Shown here piece after piece: positions 62,825-64,000 of a stretch of 64,000 nucleotides of DNA. Each line of letters starts with the position of its first letter. Within the stretch, counting starts at the first letter, position 1. The stretch is taken from assembly GCF_042652645.1 (NCBI RefSeq), contig NZ_JBHSGU010000019.1:70094-134093 (forward strand). The letters run 5' to 3'. This DNA is from Glaciecola siphonariae (GTDB lineage: Bacteria; Pseudomonadota; Gammaproteobacteria; Enterobacterales; Alteromonadaceae). The notes beneath the pieces were generated by a model that saw only the letters and a program-made list of their open reading frames with translations, searched no databases and was not told the DNA's origin. The translations under genes were made by a program, and so were the position numbers.

Positions 62825-62853
62825 GCGGCATCAATATTTAATTGACGCCGCCG
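62825..62853. terminator. Strong hairpin between convergent genes
   Basis: GGCGGC (62825-62830) plus TCAAT (62832-62836) pair with ATTGA (62842-62846) plus GCCGCC (62848-62853), one A-C mismatch between them, over an ATTTA loop. No T-run on either side, so it may be a Rho-aided or processing structure. Confidence 0.55.
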
Positions 62854-62865
62854 GTTACCAAATCC

Positions 62866-63369
62866 CTAGGCCTTATCTTTAGCGGGTCTGACTTTAATTG
62901 TTCTATCCATAAACTCAGAATCATTTAGCTTAGCAATCATTTCATCGGCTTGGTTTGCATCTACCTCCACAAAGCCAAAGCCTTTACGGCGATTAGTTTT
63001 TCGGTCTTTCATTAAACGTACCGACGTTACCGAACCGGTTTGTTCAAACAACTCTTTAACAGTGATTTCATTCGCTTTGTAAGGAAGGTTACCTACATAC
63101 AAAGTGGTGACACCATCTAATGATGGTGAGGGTCTAGATGTCGATTCATTTTTTCTCGACGTTGGCTTGTTAGTTCGTTGGGTTGAAGAACTTGCGGGCG
63201 TTTTAGCAATAATGGTTGGAATTAGCAGGAAAACAAACAGCAAAATAACAAAAATAGACGGTAAGAATGGGCCGATTGGTGAAGTAGAAAGTGATTGAGT
63301 GACGAAATAAGCAACGATACTGAGAATGATGGTTACGAATATTGCGAGAGGAAGCCGGATAGATAACAT
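62866..63369 (-). CDS. Membrane-anchored RNA-recognition-motif protein
   Basis: A 167-residue protein with two N-terminal helices (about 5-25 and 33-54), a basic Ser/Thr/Lys/Arg-rich linker (about 56-85), and one RRM domain (about 88-165). RNP2 is LYVGNLPY, and RNP1 is RKGFGFVEV in the middle. These bind single-stranded RNA in the family. A bacterial RRM with a membrane anchor is uncommon. It lies beside the leader of an rRNA operon, which may be chance. Confidence 0.85.
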   Translation of the reverse strand: MLSIRLPLAIFVTIILSIVAYFVTQSLSTSPIGPFLPSIFVILLFVFLLIPTIIAKTPASSSTQRTNKPTSRKNESTSRPSPSLDGVTTLYVGNLPYKANEITVKELFEQTGSVTSVRLMKDRKTNRRKGFGFVEVDANQADEMIAKLNDSEFMDRTIKVRPAKDKA

Positions 63370-63533
63370 AACTTGTCCTAATTGTGATTATTATAATTTT
63401 GGTATCTAGGTATAAAAAGCCAGAAATACCCCTAAAGAATATAAAAAATAAACCGATTAGATATAACTTTTAGCTTATTTAGGCTGAATTTTAGCCAAAA
63501 CCTACATTTTTGCAAATTTTCTTGTAACTACTA

Positions 63534-63561
63534 TTGACGGAAATTGTTTTAAATGTAGAAT
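63534..63561 (+). promoter_or_regulatory. Upstream rRNA promoter
   Basis: TTGACG (63534-63539), 16-base spacer, TAGAAT (63556-63561), followed by a GC-rich discriminator GCGCGCTCG, as in growth-rate-controlled promoters. An A/T-rich UP-like stretch precedes it. Confidence 0.75.
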
Positions 63562-63725
63562 GCGCGCTCGCTGTCACAGACCAACGCTTATTAAAGCAGT
63601 GTTTTAGTTTGTACATTAAAACACCCAAATGTTGTCTAGTATTAAGATATAACAACAATATTAGGGGTCTGACAGGCGCTTGTGAGCTTAGCGAGTAAAA
63701 AATGCAAAAAGTTTTCACAAAAGCC

Positions 63726-63753
63726 TTGACACACGATGCAGTTTAAGTAGAAT
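63726..63753 (+). promoter_or_regulatory. Downstream rRNA promoter
   Basis: TTGACA (63726-63731, perfect), 16-base spacer, TAGAAT (63748-63753), followed by TCGCATCCCGC. An A/T-rich UP-like tract lies at about 63700-63723. Confidence 0.85.
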
Positions 63754-63788
63754 TCGCATCCCGCTTGAGAGGCTTACCTCTGAAGCGA

Positions 63789-63912
63789 TTCGCAAATATT
63801 GCGAACGTGCAGCAAGGCACGACTCAACAAACCACTTTAGGTAATGTTAGTCACCTTGCGCAAAAAGTTTTCGAAACTCGTTTCAAAAACTTCGCACGAT
63901 AGCTCTTTAACA
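63789..63912 (+). promoter_or_regulatory. rRNA leader hairpins and boxA antitermination site
   Basis: Hairpin 1: TTCGCAA (63789-63795) and TTGCGAA (63799-63805). Hairpin 2: AAGTTTT and GAAAC (63865-63877) with GTTTC and AAAACTT (63880-63892), in a boxB-like place. Then GCTCTTTAACA (63902-63912), the boxA sequence of rRNA leaders used by NusB/NusE. Confidence 0.85.
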
Positions 63913-63969
63913 ATTTATAACAAGACAATCTGTGTGGGCACTCATTAAGAGTGTCTACGACAAAATTTA

Positions 63970-64000
63970 TATCGTTTCTTGGCAACAAGAAACACCGATA
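63970..64000 (+). other. Pre-16S hairpin at the window edge
   Basis: GTTTCTTG (63974-63981) pairs with CAAGAAAC (63986-63993) over a GCAA tetraloop, extended by TATC and GATA. A processing or antitermination role is likely in the leader just before 16S. Confidence 0.6.

Larger units (their letters stand above)
63370..64000 (+). other. 631-base rRNA operon promoter and leader region
   Basis: No protein gene is credible. It holds tandem strong promoters at 63534-63561 and 63726-63753, A/T-rich upstream stretches, a leader with three hairpins and a boxA-like antitermination sequence. The layout indicates that the 16S rRNA gene begins just past base 64000. Confidence 0.85.

Noticed and set aside
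1..64000. CRISPR arrays, tRNA genes, insertion sequences and attachment sites
   Set aside because: No spaced direct repeats, cloverleaf with CCA-like end, transposase or integrase frame was seen on either strand.

Overview
The window looks like chromosome from a marine gammaproteobacterium of the Alteromonadales (Alteromonas, Glaciecola or Paraglaciecola type). The grounds are base composition that looks mid-40s GC by eye, a complete Na+-translocating NADH:quinone reductase operon with its flavin transferase and NqrM, FabV as enoyl-ACP reductase, a FabR-desaturase-TrmA neighbourhood, a Na+-coupled NSS transporter, a TRAP transporter and many c-di-GMP proteins. I saw no transposase, integrase, CRISPR array or tRNA gene. 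The window reads as core and lineage-specific chromosome rather than a mobile island.

Layout. 1-6 kb: the 3' part of rsmI, then argR and mdh back to back, an RNA methyltransferase plus ppc on the minus strand, and an FKBP isomerase. 6.9-9.9 kb: a three-gene TRAP uptake system whose binding protein is of the 2-oxo-acid (TakP) type and carries a lipobox. 10-11.2 kb: fabV. 11.3-18.9 kb: nqrABCDEF, terminator, apbE, nqrM. 19-26 kb: a hybrid histidine kinase overlapping a REC-GGDEF-EAL protein, then dinB. 26-34 kb: an M17 aminopeptidase, a DUF1653 protein, an MBL hydrolase and a GNAT protein, an amidohydrolase/PLP-dehydratase pair on the minus strand, and small genes. 34-43.7 kb: an orphan ExbD, fldB, a PhoD-like phosphatase divergent from a phytase-like protein, msrA, DUF393, SDR proteins, an NSS transporter and a DUF2884 protein. 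44-49.6 kb: a YbdG-type channel with two tandem lysophospholipid-type acyltransferases, and a membrane GGDEF sensor. 49.8-53.6 kb: dusA and an envelope cluster (exported small protein, 38-residue microprotein, PspC, DUF2333, outer-membrane barrel). 53.7-58 kb: cysJIH. 58.5-61.6 kb: delta-9-type desaturase, fabR and trmA with a clear FabR-type operator. 61.7-63.4 kb: a DUF5610-like protein and a membrane-anchored RRM protein. 63.5-64 kb: tandem strong promoters and an antitermination leader for an rRNA operon whose 16S gene should begin just past the right edge.

How the parts fit. Na+-NQR builds the sodium gradient used by the NSS carrier and probably by the TRAP system. ApbE attaches FMN to NqrB and NqrC, and NqrM matures the iron centre. 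FabV, FabR and the desaturase form a membrane-fluidity set. cysJIH reduces PAPS and sulfite. Three large signalling proteins feed c-di-GMP turnover. Regulatory items most worth follow-up are a palindromic element with AGGAT motifs at 18959-19074, a terminator-like hairpin ending at the cysJ start codon, and the FabR operator over the desaturase start site.
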